DNA of 64,000 bases from an uncultured Erysipelotrichaceae bacterium (GCA_947649125.1 CANSQL010000003.1:1-64000); one strand, 5' to 3'. Positions 38,529 through 48,102 are shown, counted from the stretch's first letter. Numbers and translations: made by a program. The notes: generated by a model from the sequence alone, not told the origin.

Positions 38529-40934
38529 ATGCTAATCAGTAGAAAATGGTTAAGTCAATATATGGATATCAGTGATTTATCAATCAATGAAATCGCTGAT
38601 CGAATTACGGCAGCCGGCTTAGAGGTAGAAGGAATAGAAAAAATGAGTGAAGGGACCCATCTGATTATCGGTGAGGTCTTGACGTGTGAGGATCATCCCG
38701 ACAGCGATCATCTTCATGTTTGTCAGGTGAACTTGGGAAATCGTACGGAACAGATCGTTTGCGGTGCACCAAACGTGGCGGCAGGACAAAAGGTGATCGT
38801 GGCACAGGTAGGCGCGAAGCTTCCGGGCGGCGAAATCAAGGCCGGTGTAATCAGAGGACAGGAATCGAACGGAATGATTTGTTCCCTTTTAGAGTTGGGA
38901 GTCGATCCGCATTCTCTGAGTGAGGAAAGTAAAAACGGCATCGAGGTATTGACACAGGATGCACCGATCGGACATGAGGATCCGCTTGCATACCTTGGCT
39001 TAGATGATGAATTATTGGATGTCGGTTTGACGCCGAATCGCAATGACTGTATGGCGGCATGGGCAATGGCTATGGAGACAGGAGCGATTTTAAATCGCAG
39101 TGTGCAGCTTCCGCAATGTGAAGGCATTTCGATGCAGAAGGGCGAGCCTACGACTCTAAAGGTTGCCAGTGAAACAGATAAATGTCCGTTGTTTATGGGC
39201 AAGGTCATTAATCATGTGACAATCAAGGAAAGTCCGAAATGGATGAAGGAACTATTGGCTGCCGCAGGTGTAAAGTCAATTAATAATGTTGTTGATATTT
39301 CCAATATCGTTATGTTAGAGACAGGTCAGCCGATGCACTTCTATGATAAGGATGCGCTGCCGTCTTTGGAGATTACGGTAAAGGATCACTTGAATACGAC
39401 ATATACGGCATTAGACGGTGTTACCTATGAAATTGAGCCTGAGGATATCATGATTACCAACCAAGGCAAGCCGATCGGAATTGCCGGTATTATGGGCGGT
39501 GATGATTCAAAGATCGAAGATACGACAAAGGCAATCGTGTTGGAGGCGGCCATTTTCCATCATGTTTCGATACGTAATACAGCACGTCGTTTGAATTTGA
39601 ACACGGATGCAAGTATTCGCTATCAAAAGGGCATTGAGCCGATGGCTACTTATAAGGCAATGGATCGTGCGGTTTCACTGTTGATGGAATATGCGGATGC
39701 TTCGGGAATCGAGGATACGGTTGTGTACGGTTCCAATCGTTATGAGCCGACAAGCATTACGGTCAGTCTGCCGAGCATCAATCATTTATTAGGTACTGAC
39801 TTCGCAATGGATGAGGTCATCGATGTCTTACAGCGTTTGGCGCTGAAACCGACGCAAAAGCAGGAGGAAATCACGCTTGAAATACCAAGCTATCGTCAAG
39901 ATTTATGTATTGAGGCAGATATCGCTGAGGAAATCATCCGTATTATCGGATATGACCGTTTAAATGCGACCTTGCCGACAATGCCCGCAACTATGGGAGC
40001 ATTAGATGACCGTCAACAGCTGCGCCGTCGTTTCCGTCAGTTGTTGAGTGATAACGGCTGTCAAGAGGCTGTCACCTATACGCTTGTCAGTGAGCAGCTC
40101 AGTGAGGATGCCGTAATGGCATTGCCGCAGCCGATTCAGCTTGCCGCACCGATGAGCGAGGATCGAAAAAATGTAAGAACGAGTATCTTGCCGTCCTTAT
40201 TGGGAAGCATTGCGTACAATCAAAATCGTTCCGTTAAGGATATTGCGTTGTTTGAGCTGTCCAGTGTGTACGGCAAGGAGATTATGGAGGAGCATTTGGC
40301 AATCGCGATGAGCGGTTCCCTTCAAAAAAGCCGTTGGCAGGGAATTGATGTTCCGGCTGATTTCTATGCGATGAAGGGGCTGTTGGAGCTTCTGTGCGAA
40401 CGTGTCGGCTTCAGCGGCAAGCGATTGAGCTTTCTGGAGAACACAGCAGAAACAAAAATGTTCCATCCGTATCAATCTGCCTGTCTGTACTTAGGCAAGG
40501 AGCTGTTGGCAGTGTTTGGAACGATTCATCCGAATGCGGCAAAGCGCTACGGCGTAAGTAGTGTAGTCATGGCCGAATTGAATCTTGAGGTCTTGTTACG
40601 AAACAAAGCCGCAAAGGTGAAATATCAGCCGATGTCAAAATATCCGGCTGTGAATCAGGACTTGGCATTTGTGGTTGCGGAAGATGTTAAGGTAGGCGAT
40701 ATCTTATCCTGCATCGAACGCCACGGTAAGCTGGATAAAGAAAATATCATCCAAAAAATCGAGGTATTTGATGTTTATACCGGTGAGCATGTAGAAAAAG
40801 GCTTTAAGAGTATTGCGTTATCCGTATGCTTCCAATCATCAAATAAGACCTTGGGAGAAAAGGAAATCAATCAAATGCGTGAGGTGTTGTTAAGCTCCTT
40901 GGAAAAGGAAATGAATGCACAGCTTCGCTCTTGA
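38529..40934 (+). CDS. pheT: Phenylalanyl-tRNA synthetase beta subunit
   Basis: 801-residue beta subunit. An N-terminal tRNA-binding EMAP-like domain (about 40-150) is followed by the B3/B4 editing domain that hydrolyses mischarged Tyr-tRNA-Phe. Then come B5, the catalytic-like core, and the C-terminal anticodon-binding FDX-ACB domain (KYPAVNQDLAFVV to the end). GGAGG precedes the ATG. A strong terminator follows. Confidence 0.97.
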   Translation: MLISRKWLSQYMDISDLSINEIADRITAAGLEVEGIEKMSEGTHLIIGEVLTCEDHPDSDHLHVCQVNLGNRTEQIVCGAPNVAAGQKVIVAQVGAKLPGGEIKAGVIRGQESNGMICSLLELGVDPHSLSEESKNGIEVLTQDAPIGHEDPLAYLGLDDELLDVGLTPNRNDCMAAWAMAMETGAILNRSVQLPQCEGISMQKGEPTTLKVASETDKCPLFMGKVINHVTIKESPKWMKELLAAAGVKSINNVVDISNIVMLETGQPMHFYDKDALPSLEITVKDHLNTTYTALDGVTYEIEPEDIMITNQGKPIGIAGIMGGDDSKIEDTTKAIVLEAAIFHHVSIRNTARRLNLNTDASIRYQKGIEPMATYKAMDRAVSLLMEYADASGIEDTVVYGSNRYEPTSITVSLPSINHLLGTDFAMDEVIDVLQRLALKPTQKQEEITLEIPSYRQDLCIEADIAEEIIRIIGYDRLNATLPTMPATMGALDDRQQLRRRFRQLLSDNGCQEAVTYTLVSEQLSEDAVMALPQPIQLAAPMSEDRKNVRTSILPSLLGSIAYNQNRSVKDIALFELSSVYGKEIMEEHLAIAMSGSLQKSRWQGIDVPADFYAMKGLLELLCERVGFSGKRLSFLENTAETKMFHPYQSACLYLGKELLAVFGTIHPNAAKRYGVSSVVMAELNLEVLLRNKAAKVKYQPMSKYPAVNQDLAFVVAEDVKVGDILSCIERHGKLDKENIIQKIEVFDVYTGEHVEKGFKSIALSVCFQSSNKTLGEKEINQMREVLLSSLEKEMNAQLRS

Positions 40935-40943
40935 TAAATCAAT

Positions 40944-40980
40944 AAAACGGAAGACCTGTTTTTAGGCCTTCCGTTTTTCT
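40944..40980 (+). terminator. Terminator after pheT
   Basis: AAAACGGAAGACCT pairs with AGGCCTTCCGTTTT, followed by T. Confidence 0.9.
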
Positions 40981-41028
40981 GTTATGATAATATGATTAAT
41001 CAGCACACAATCCATACACATTCATTCA

Positions 41029-41979
41029 CTATTTCTTTTTCTGATCATTCTTTTTTGTATCAGTTTCCTGCTTATTCTTATCCTGTGTATCCTTTGATTC
41101 CGTTTTTTCTTCCTTTGCATCACTGCGCAGGCGATAAACAAGCATTTGCGGCGGTGAAAACAAGCGCATGTCCATCGCGGTCGTTCCCATGCCGTTTGAT
41201 ACGTGAAGTATGGTTTGATTTACCGTATGCTTCCCATGATTGTATTTTTGTGCTCCTTCATCACTGGATAATGCCCCAAGCAACGGAATATAGATTTGCG
41301 AACCGTGGGAATGCCCGGCAAACATCAAATCGATATTTGTTTTCGGCAGATCCTCAAGCTGAATCGTATCCGGACAGTGTGTCATCAGGATATTGAACTC
41401 CTCTTGATTGACATTGGAGAATGCTTTATTGATATCGATCGTACCGCCGACAAGCGAATCCAGACCGATCAGCGTAATGCTTGCCTGTGAACCGTTTCTT
41501 AAACGAATGGAGCGATTATTCAATAATTCAAAATCACTTGTTTTTAAAATATCCGTTACCATGCTTTTTACATTTTTATCCACATTGTCCTGTTCACCCA
41601 ATACCGCAAACTTTCCTAACGGTGCCTGTATCGTTTTTAATAGCTGCGAGACCTCTTGTTTTGTCGCATCATTCGGAACATAGGTCAGCGGCAAATCGAA
41701 AATATCACCGCCGAACAGCACAATGTCAGGGTTTACCTCATTGATTTTATGAATCATCTTAGTAAGGCGATCCTTGTTCATAAAATGATTGTATTCCAAA
41801 TCCGTAATAAAAGCAATTTGAATATCATTCATATCTGCGGGAATTTTTTCACTTTGAACGGTATGGTAGCTGACCGTTAAATTCTCCACCGAGACAAAGA
41901 TTGAGTAAAAGAAGATACCGGCCAGTACTAAAGCGATTATTATTAATACCGATACTGTTTTCAGCAGTCTTTTGATCAT
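41029..41979 (-). CDS. Membrane-anchored metallophosphoesterase-like protein, divergent metal site
   Basis: A 316-residue protein with an N-terminal anchor (VLIIIALVLAGIFFYSIFV) and a calcineurin-like phosphoesterase fold outside the membrane, similar to YkuE. Motif II GGDIFD (about 90-95), the lone His in LMTHCPD and the C-terminal GHSHG are kept. Motif I reads D60-L-E62 instead of DxH. Motif III reads GEQD (128-131) instead of GNHD, so one metal ligand pair and the catalytic His are altered. A Lys/Glu/Asp-rich tail of about 30 residues ends it. The start 41979 is used because the upstream GTG is part of GAGGTG. Confidence 0.85.
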   Translation of the reverse strand: MIKRLLKTVSVLIIIALVLAGIFFYSIFVSVENLTVSYHTVQSEKIPADMNDIQIAFITDLEYNHFMNKDRLTKMIHKINEVNPDIVLFGGDIFDLPLTYVPNDATKQEVSQLLKTIQAPLGKFAVLGEQDNVDKNVKSMVTDILKTSDFELLNNRSIRLRNGSQASITLIGLDSLVGGTIDINKAFSNVNQEEFNILMTHCPDTIQLEDLPKTNIDLMFAGHSHGSQIYIPLLGALSSDEGAQKYNHGKHTVNQTILHVSNGMGTTAMDMRLFSPPQMLVYRLRSDAKEEKTESKDTQDKNKQETDTKKNDQKKK

Positions 41980-42060
41980 GGGAATATACACCTCAAATTC
42001 TTTTTTATTTTATCATAAATCATAAAGAATGAAAATGAATAAATGAAAAAGAAGGCTTTT

Positions 42061-43923
42061 TTAGCCTTCCTTGTTTAAGACTTCTCCTGCAGGTGCAGCT
42101 TCATTTTGGGGATGAGCAGTCTTTGTTGTCCTTGTGTTGGCATTTGCGCGGCTGTTTCTTATCGCTGCCATCTGTTCCATCGCTTTTTTCGAATTTAAGA
42201 TAACCGGAATCACGATCGGATTACGATGGGTTTTATGCCATAAGAACGGCTCCAATGCACCGCGAATCGTATTTTTCAGTTCGGAGAATGTAGTTCGTTG
42301 GGCCATTTTTGTCTTTAATGCTTGATATACGACTTGTTCCGCTTCCTTTAATAAGCCTTGACTGTCCTTGATAAAGACAAAACCGCGTGATACGATGACC
42401 GGTTTACATAAAATTCTGTTTTCAGAGGAATCGATAGCGGTAACGACCGCAACCAATCCGTTATTGGCTAAGATATTGCGATCCTTCAATACCGCAGTAG
42501 AAACACCGCTGATATCATTGCCGTCGACATAAATATCGTCGGCCTGAATGCGATAAGAGGATTGGAAAACCCTGTGATCGCGCATGATCAATACATCACC
42601 GTTTGCGCAGGTAAAGATATTTTCCTCCGGCAGACCTGTTGCCATTGCCGTTTCCATATGCTGCTTCAGCATTTTATATTCACCGTGAATCGGCATAAAA
42701 TACTTTGGCTTGATGAGCTGCAGCATCAGCTTTTGTTCCTCTTGAGAAGCATGTCCCGTTGTATGCAGATTCGTTAAAACCGATTTTGTCAGTACGTTTG
42801 CGCCGGCACGAAACAGCTTGTTTACGACATGATTGACACTGGCTCCGTTACCCGGAATCGGGGAAGAGGAGAATACGACGGTATCTCCCGGAATCAGCTT
42901 GATATAGCGATGGGTTCCGGAAGCAATTCTTGAAAGGGCAGCGAGCGGCTCACCCTGACTTCCGGTACATACGATACATACTTTATTGGCCGGTACATGA
43001 TTCAGTTGGTCGGGAGTGATAAAGTGCTGTTCTCCGACCTTGATCGTACCGAGTTTTCTGCCGATCGTAACGACATTTTCCATACTGCGGCCGAAGATGA
43101 TCACCTTTCGTCCGCAGGCTACCGCTGCTTCTAATATTTGTGCCACACGATGTACGTTTGACGCAAAGGTTGCGACAATTAAGCGTCCCTTTGTTTTACG
43201 TGTGATATCTAAAATCTCATTTGCGACCTTTTTTTCCGAAATGGAGAAATCCTCAACACCGGAATTGGTAGAATCACTCATCAGCATCGTTACACCGATT
43301 TGTCCGATATAAGCCATAATTTGATAATCGGCATTGGTTCCTACCGGTGTAAGATCAAACTTAAAATCGCCGGTGTGGACAACGCGCCCGTTCGGGGTAT
43401 TGATTAAAATGCCCAAGGAATCGGGAATCGAATGTACCGTATTAAAGAAGCCGCATGTGAAATGCTCCGTCTTTACACTGGAAGTACTGTTGATTTCATG
43501 AATTCTGACAGTTCTTAACAGCTTGCGTTCCTCCAGTTTTTTATTGATTAAAGAAATCGCAAAACGCGGCGCATAAATATCAGCGATTTCCACTGTTTTC
43601 AATAAAAAGGGAATACCGCCGATATGATCCTCATGTCCGTGTGTGATGATCAATATTTTTTTCTTGGCCTTGTTTTTCACTAAATGTGCATAATCAGGTA
43701 TTACATAGTCAACACCGAGTAAATTTTCCTCAGGAAAACGTACTCCGGAATCCACGATCAAAATTTCATTTTCGTGCTCGAAGCAGTACATATTTTTGCC
43801 GACCTCACCCAGACCGCCTAAAGCATATACAAGCGTGTCGCTGCGTTTATGGTCGATATGATGATAATTGTTTTTATTGTTCCCCGGAATTCTCGGCGCA
43901 TTATTTCGATAATTGTTGTTCAT
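42061..43923 (-). CDS. rnj: Ribonuclease J
   Basis: A 620-residue beta-CASP ribonuclease with 5'-3' exonuclease and endonuclease activity in RNA decay and 16S maturation. The metallo-beta-lactamase motif HGHEDHIGG is near residues 97-105, with DSGVRFPE before it. VHTGDFKFD, SDSTN and the beta-CASP motifs (CTGSQGEP, HTTGHASQEE, PIHGEYKML) follow. The Asn-rich N-terminus and a short C-terminal tail vary in the family. AAGGAGG precedes the ATG. Single-gene unit. Confidence 0.96.
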   Translation of the reverse strand: MNNNYRNNAPRIPGNNKNNYHHIDHKRSDTLVYALGGLGEVGKNMYCFEHENEILIVDSGVRFPEENLLGVDYVIPDYAHLVKNKAKKKILIITHGHEDHIGGIPFLLKTVEIADIYAPRFAISLINKKLEERKLLRTVRIHEINSTSSVKTEHFTCGFFNTVHSIPDSLGILINTPNGRVVHTGDFKFDLTPVGTNADYQIMAYIGQIGVTMLMSDSTNSGVEDFSISEKKVANEILDITRKTKGRLIVATFASNVHRVAQILEAAVACGRKVIIFGRSMENVVTIGRKLGTIKVGEQHFITPDQLNHVPANKVCIVCTGSQGEPLAALSRIASGTHRYIKLIPGDTVVFSSSPIPGNGASVNHVVNKLFRAGANVLTKSVLTNLHTTGHASQEEQKLMLQLIKPKYFMPIHGEYKMLKQHMETAMATGLPEENIFTCANGDVLIMRDHRVFQSSYRIQADDIYVDGNDISGVSTAVLKDRNILANNGLVAVVTAIDSSENRILCKPVIVSRGFVFIKDSQGLLKEAEQVVYQALKTKMAQRTTFSELKNTIRGALEPFLWHKTHRNPIVIPVILNSKKAMEQMAAIRNSRANANTRTTKTAHPQNEAAPAGEVLNKEG

Positions 43924-43957
43924 AAGAGCCTCCTTCTCAGCACCTTATCTGACGTCT

Positions 43958-43966
43958 ATTATAGCA
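43958..43966 (-). promoter_or_regulatory. Extended -10 promoter of the RNase J gene
   Basis: On the minus strand the sequence reads TGCTATAAT, an extended -10. No good -35 is seen. Confidence 0.5.
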
Positions 43967-44126
43967 TACTTTTGTTGATTTCATATGCTTTTGGACTGAA
44001 AAAAATGAAAATTAAGGCAGATAGCGCTTACAACGGCTTTGATGATAATGCGATAAATTGAAATGGCTGATTGATAGCTGATAAGGCGGAGAGAGCGTGG
44101 AGCTTTGCTTTTATTTGTTTTACCGA

Positions 44127-44157
44127 TAAAAAAGCATAAGCCTTAAAAGCCTATGCT
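44127..44157 (-). terminator. Terminator of the deformylase gene
   Basis: On the minus strand AGCATAGGC pairs imperfectly with GGCTTATGCT, followed by TTTTTTAT. The hairpin begins in the stop codon. Confidence 0.75.
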
Positions 44158-44713
44158 ATTCAATGACCAATGCCTCGCTGTCCTCTTTCCACGGGTTATC
44201 TGAATCAATGCGATCATAAAACAAGCGTCCGCTGAGATGATCGATTTCATGCTGAAGCACGATTGCTTCATATCCGCTGACCTTAAAGGTAACCTCACAG
44301 TTTTTCATAGCGTCAAATGCCTTTACGGTAATACGGGCATGACGAAATACATGACCCTCATGCTCATTTGCGACCGATAAGCAGCCTTCACCGTTTTTCA
44401 AATACGCATTTCGAACACTGTGGGAAACGATGCGCGGATTAACGAGTGCGTATTCGCTTTTACCGTCCTCACCGTAATCAATCGATACCGCAACAAGCTG
44501 CTTCAATACACCGATTTGAACGGCTGAAATACCTACGGCAGGTCGAAGATTCAATTCCCGTGCCTTGATCGGATCAATCGAATCCCGCACATGCTGCAGC
44601 ATATTCATCAACAGCTCGTGATCCTCTTTTGAAAGGGGCAGGGAAACCTTTTCACTCGGCTTGCGAATCAAGGGATCGCTGTCTTTTATAATCGTATCAT
44701 TGTTTATTAACAT
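44156..44713 (-). CDS. def: Peptide deformylase
   Basis: Removes the formyl group from nascent proteins. A 185-residue type 2 enzyme: motif 1 is AVGISAVQIG (usually GVGISAPQIG, here with Val for Pro), motif 2 is EGCLSV, and motif 3 is HEIDHLSG with the metal-binding His pair and catalytic Glu. All three metal ligands and the Glu are kept. GGAGG precedes the ATG. It is divergent from the FtsW/RodA gene. Confidence 0.95.
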   Translation of the reverse strand: MLINNDTIIKDSDPLIRKPSEKVSLPLSKEDHELLMNMLQHVRDSIDPIKARELNLRPAVGISAVQIGVLKQLVAVSIDYGEDGKSEYALVNPRIVSHSVRNAYLKNGEGCLSVANEHEGHVFRHARITVKAFDAMKNCEVTFKVSGYEAIVLQHEIDHLSGRLFYDRIDSDNPWKEDSEALVIE

Positions 44714-44850
44714 CGGATATCCTCCTCACTGTCTATTATTTTACCTGTTCTGCGTCGGAAAGAAAAGTGATTTTTTAATTTTTCTCTTAAAAACATGTGT
44801 AGTTTATGGTATCATTAAAGCAAAGCAAACGAAAAGGAGGACAATGAAGT

Positions 44851-46029
44851 ATGGCAAAACAAAAATGGAAGCTTTCTTTAAAAATGCCGCGCAAATATGA
44901 TTTTTGGCTGCATCTGTCCTCATTGGTTTTGATTCTGTTCGGTTCTTTAATGATTTTATCAACAAGTGTCGGCAGTACCTCACAAAGCGATACGCTTGTT
45001 GTAGCGCGTGTCGTTTTTAAACAAACCGTGTTTGTGATCATCGGGTATTTCATGATGATTTTTTTAGCGAATAATTTTACAATGCTGAGAGTGCGAAAGC
45101 TCGGAAAGCTGATCGGCATTATCTTGATCGTTGCCTGTTTGTCCACATTGGCGTTTACGGCGGCCGGCGGTTCCAAAGCGTGGATTCGTCTCGGTCCGAT
45201 ATCCTTACAGCCGAGTGAGTTTGTCAAGGTATTTATGGTCGTGATGATTGCCGTATCGATCGAGGTTGCGGGAAGGCGCAATTTCGACTGGTGGACAATG
45301 ATCAAAACACCGTTTTTATTTTTATGTGCATTTGCGTTAATATTGATATTACAGCGTGACTTAGGTACACTTGTCGTTATCGGTATGCTTTCAATTATAT
45401 CGTTTCTGATACCGTCGCATAAAAATTTACGCAAGATTCAGCGGCTTGTGAAAATCGGATTGACGGTAGGCTGCGTCGGCGTGTTGTTTTTTATGACCCC
45501 TCCCGGGCTTGAGCTTGTGTCCAAAATACCGGTATTCTCTCATGTCGGAACTCGTTTTGCGAATGCGGTGAATCCGTTTTTGGATCCGTATGGGGTCGGG
45601 TATCAAAACGTTCAGGGGCTTGTCGGCATTGCATCAGGCGGCTTGATGGGCAAGGGAATCGGTCAGTCGCAACAGAAATTCGGCTTTTTGACTCAGGCAG
45701 ACAATGACTTTATCTTAGCGATCGTGATTGAGGAATTGGGCATATTCGGCTTAGCGATCATTGTTATCGGCTATACGATCATCATTCAGCGTTTGTTTCA
45801 TTATGCCTATCGCACCAAAAGCGAGGGCTATAAAATCATATTGATCGGTACGGCAATGTATATCTTCCTGCATTTCTTTTTGAATGTCGGCGGTGTCGGC
45901 GGCTTGATCCCGCTGACAGGTGTACCGCTCTTGTTTATCTCCAGCGGCGGTTCTGCGCTGATGTCGATCATGTGCGCGATCGGCATCTCACAGGCGATCA
46001 TTGCCAAGATTCGCCGTCAGGGAGAATAA
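44851..46029 (+). CDS. ftsW: FtsW/RodA-family SEDS glycosyltransferase
   Basis: A 392-residue protein with about ten membrane segments. SEDS signature segments are present: GGSKAWIRLGPISLQPSEFVKV, LQRDLGT, DFILAIVIEELG, and GVPLLFISSGGSALM. Such proteins polymerise lipid II with a partner class B PBP. FtsW is favoured over RodA by segment similarity, and no pbp2 gene is adjacent, so the choice is not certain. AAGGAGG lies ten bases before the ATG. A hairpin separates it from rsmD-coaD. Confidence 0.88.
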   Translation: MAKQKWKLSLKMPRKYDFWLHLSSLVLILFGSLMILSTSVGSTSQSDTLVVARVVFKQTVFVIIGYFMMIFLANNFTMLRVRKLGKLIGIILIVACLSTLAFTAAGGSKAWIRLGPISLQPSEFVKVFMVVMIAVSIEVAGRRNFDWWTMIKTPFLFLCAFALILILQRDLGTLVVIGMLSIISFLIPSHKNLRKIQRLVKIGLTVGCVGVLFFMTPPGLELVSKIPVFSHVGTRFANAVNPFLDPYGVGYQNVQGLVGIASGGLMGKGIGQSQQKFGFLTQADNDFILAIVIEELGIFGLAIIVIGYTIIIQRLFHYAYRTKSEGYKIILIGTAMYIFLHFFLNVGGVGGLIPLTGVPLLFISSGGSALMSIMCAIGISQAIIAKIRRQGE

Positions 46030-46033
46030 TAGA

Positions 46034-46061
46034 AAAGCATTCCGACGAATCGGAATGCTTT
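46034..46061 (+). terminator. Hairpin after ftsW, probably a partial terminator
   Basis: A perfect 12-base stem, AAAGCATTCCGA with TCGGAATGCTTT, and loop CGAA. Only TTT follows, so termination may be incomplete. Confidence 0.6.
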
Positions 46062-46085
46062 AAGAAAGGGAAGAGGAGAAACAAA

Positions 46086-46138
46086 GATTGGGGGGCGCAT
46101 CCTTACCGGATGCACTATTATGTTACCCGGGCTAATCG
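46086..46138 (+). other. Possible structured leader of rsmD
   Basis: GCATCC and GGATGC form a tight hairpin with loop TTACC. GATT and GGG upstream can pair with CCC and AATC downstream. It matches no riboswitch that I recognise. Confidence 0.3.
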
Positions 46139-46164
46139 ACTTTATACATGAGGAGTTGAAAAAA

Positions 46165-46713
46165 ATGCGAATTGTTGCAGGAACCTATCGATCACGTGTG
46201 ATTCAAGCCGTTGAAGGGAATTCCACAAGACCGACACAGGCTAAAATCAAAGAGGCAATATTTTCTCGTATCGGACCGTATTTTGACGGCGGAGTGATGC
46301 TGGATCTATTTGCCGGCAGCGGGAATATGGGCTTTGAGGCGATTTCCAGAGGCATTGACAGCGTCGTTTTCTGTGATTGCGGCTACAAGGCAATCCAAAC
46401 GATTGCGGCGAATGCGGCTGCGTTACAGGTCAAGGAGCAGTGCCGTATCATCAAAAGTGATTATGAGGCGCTGTTGAAGCAATTAATAAAAGCACAGGAA
46501 CGCTTTGATTTTATTTATATCGATCCGCCGTATCGAAAACAGCGTATCCATGAAATTCTGGCATTGATCGATGCACACGATCTGTTGAAGGAAAACGGTA
46601 ATGTCGTATGTGAAAGCCTAAAGGAGGATTCCTTTGCGGAAAGCTACGGAAATCTTTATCAGGTAAAGAACGTGAATTACGGAATCACGAAAATAACATA
46701 TTATAAGAGGTAA
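46165..46713 (+). CDS. rsmD: 16S rRNA (guanine966-N2)-methyltransferase
   Basis: A 182-residue RsmD. It starts MRIVAGTYRS, then RPTQAKIKEAIFSRIG, the SAM motif DLFAGSGNMGFEA and the catalytic DPPY in FIYIDPPYRK. It methylates G966 of 16S rRNA. The track start at 46120 lacks a ribosome binding site; GAGGAG before 46165 fits. It directly precedes coaD, a very common pairing. Confidence 0.94.
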   Translation: MRIVAGTYRSRVIQAVEGNSTRPTQAKIKEAIFSRIGPYFDGGVMLDLFAGSGNMGFEAISRGIDSVVFCDCGYKAIQTIAANAAALQVKEQCRIIKSDYEALLKQLIKAQERFDFIYIDPPYRKQRIHEILALIDAHDLLKENGNVVCESLKEDSFAESYGNLYQVKNVNYGITKITYYKR

Positions 46714-46716
46714 TTT

Positions 46717-47193
46717 ATGAGAACAGCTATTTATCCGGGAAGCTTTGATCCGCTTACGATCGGTCATATCAGCATCATTAAGCGAGCTTCTGCATTATTT
46801 GATGAATTATATGTAGTGATATTGAATAATCGTGCTAAGCAGCCCTTATTTACCGCCGAAGAGCGTTGTCAGCTTGCGCAAAAGAGCTTATGTGAGCTTT
46901 CGGATGTAAAGGTGGTAAGCTATGACGGTTTGACTTTAGATTTTGCCCGTCAAGTCAATGCGTGTGCTTTGATTCGCGGTATCAGAAGCGGTATTGATTA
47001 TGAGTATGAGCAGCTTCAGGCATTATGTAATCGTCATATCGACGCAAAGCTTGAAACGATTTTTTTAATGAGTGAACCTGAATATGCGTTTATTTCTTCA
47101 TCGGCAGTCAAGGAATTCGCATCCTATCATCAAAGCTTAGACGGTTTAGTCAGTGATTGTGTAAAAGAGGCACTTATTCAGAAATTTAAGTAG
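46717..47193 (+). CDS. coaD: Phosphopantetheine adenylyltransferase
   Basis: Fourth step of coenzyme A synthesis: ATP plus 4'-phosphopantetheine gives dephospho-CoA. A 158-residue hexameric-type enzyme with YPGSFDPLTIGHI near residue 5, the RGIRSGIDYEYE segment, and the C-terminal ISSSAVKE motif. It starts three bases after rsmD. Confidence 0.96.
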   Translation: MRTAIYPGSFDPLTIGHISIIKRASALFDELYVVILNNRAKQPLFTAEERCQLAQKSLCELSDVKVVSYDGLTLDFARQVNACALIRGIRSGIDYEYEQLQALCNRHIDAKLETIFLMSEPEYAFISSSAVKEFASYHQSLDGLVSDCVKEALIQKFK

Positions 47194-47199
47194 GTAAGC

Positions 47200-47227
47200 T
47201 TACAAATTATTTTGTATGTGATATACT
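47200..47227 (+). promoter_or_regulatory. Promoter after coaD
   Basis: TTACAA and TATACT are separated by 16 bases, just before the membrane-anchored protein gene. Confidence 0.5.
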
Positions 47228-47253
47228 TATAGCGAATAGGAGAGGTTGGTTTT

Positions 47254-48102
47254 ATGGATCCGATCAAATATACGGCACAAAAGCTGTTGGAGAAAAATAA
47301 ATTATTGTTTTTATTTTGTATTCTGTTTATTATGACGAGTCTGTTTCTTACATGTTATGTATTCTTCTTTCGTACCGTTACGATCGATGTGACAAAGCAT
47401 ATCGATATTGAATACAGCGGTGAAAGCGGAGAAGCAACTGTGACGGTAAGCAACAATGCCTATAATCTGAATCAACGAACACAGGAGTTTTTGGATTCCA
47501 TCTCTTATCAGGTAACGCCGAAAAGCAAGCTGACAAACGGTACAAAGCTTCAAATAGTCGCAAAGTATGATGAAAATCTTATGAATAAGTATCATATCAA
47601 GGTCATCAATGAAACAAAAGAAGTCGTGGTCGAGGGACTTCCCGAGCGTTTCGTTGAGGCAAAGGAAATCGATGCGGATTTTCAAAAAACAATGGATGTT
47701 TTTGCGAAGCGTTATTTTGAAAAAAACAGAGATGAAATCTTAAAGGAGGATTTCACTGAATTCTACAGCGGTTCTCATCGTGAGCTTGTGAACAATGAAC
47801 ATGTATATCGTGTGTTTTTAAAAGCCAATACGCATGATAATAAGGATAAGGTCGTTGATATTTATCGCTTGGTCGCAAAAGGGATGGTCAATATCTCAAA
47901 AGGCAAGGAGGAGCTTGTTGAGCAGGAGGCTGAGCTGTATTATATGATCACCTATGATGATATCAACAGCTCGCGTAAACTGAAGGAACAAAATGTTTTC
48001 GGAGAAAAAATCATCGGTATTGAAGTAGATTCACAGGAGAGCTTGACTCAAGTGCTGCACCAAAAATATTTGTTGAGCTATCAATTTTTAATAATTAAAT
48101 AG
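47254..48102 (+). CDS. Single-pass membrane protein of unknown function
   Basis: A 282-residue protein with a short cytoplasmic N-terminus, one membrane segment (LLFLFCILFIMTSLFLTCYVFFF, about 18-40) and a charged extracytoplasmic domain of about 240 residues with no Cys. I do not recognise a family. An alternating strand pattern early on, and a helix-rich middle with repeated Lys/Glu, suggest a globular exported domain. GGAGAGG precedes the ATG. A terminator overlaps the stop codon, so it is transcribed alone from the promoter at 47200. Confidence 0.75.
   Translation: MDPIKYTAQKLLEKNKLLFLFCILFIMTSLFLTCYVFFFRTVTIDVTKHIDIEYSGESGEATVTVSNNAYNLNQRTQEFLDSISYQVTPKSKLTNGTKLQIVAKYDENLMNKYHIKVINETKEVVVEGLPERFVEAKEIDADFQKTMDVFAKRYFEKNRDEILKEDFTEFYSGSHRELVNNEHVYRVFLKANTHDNKDKVVDIYRLVAKGMVNISKGKEELVEQEAELYYMITYDDINSSRKLKEQNVFGEKIIGIEVDSQESLTQVLHQKYLLSYQFLIIK

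Noticed and set aside
44661-44900. Plus-strand ORF upstream of and overlapping ftsW (79 residues)
   Set aside because: It runs antisense through the def ribosome binding site and start; the AGGAGG it contains serves ftsW.
44787-45434. 215-residue minus-strand ORF antisense to ftsW
   Set aside because: It overlaps a clear SEDS gene completely, has no ribosome binding site, and its composition is that of a reverse-strand shadow.
46086-46138. preQ1, fluoride or guanidine riboswitch before rsmD
   Set aside because: The sequence lacks the conserved cores of these classes that I can recall; it is kept only as an unclassified hairpin.
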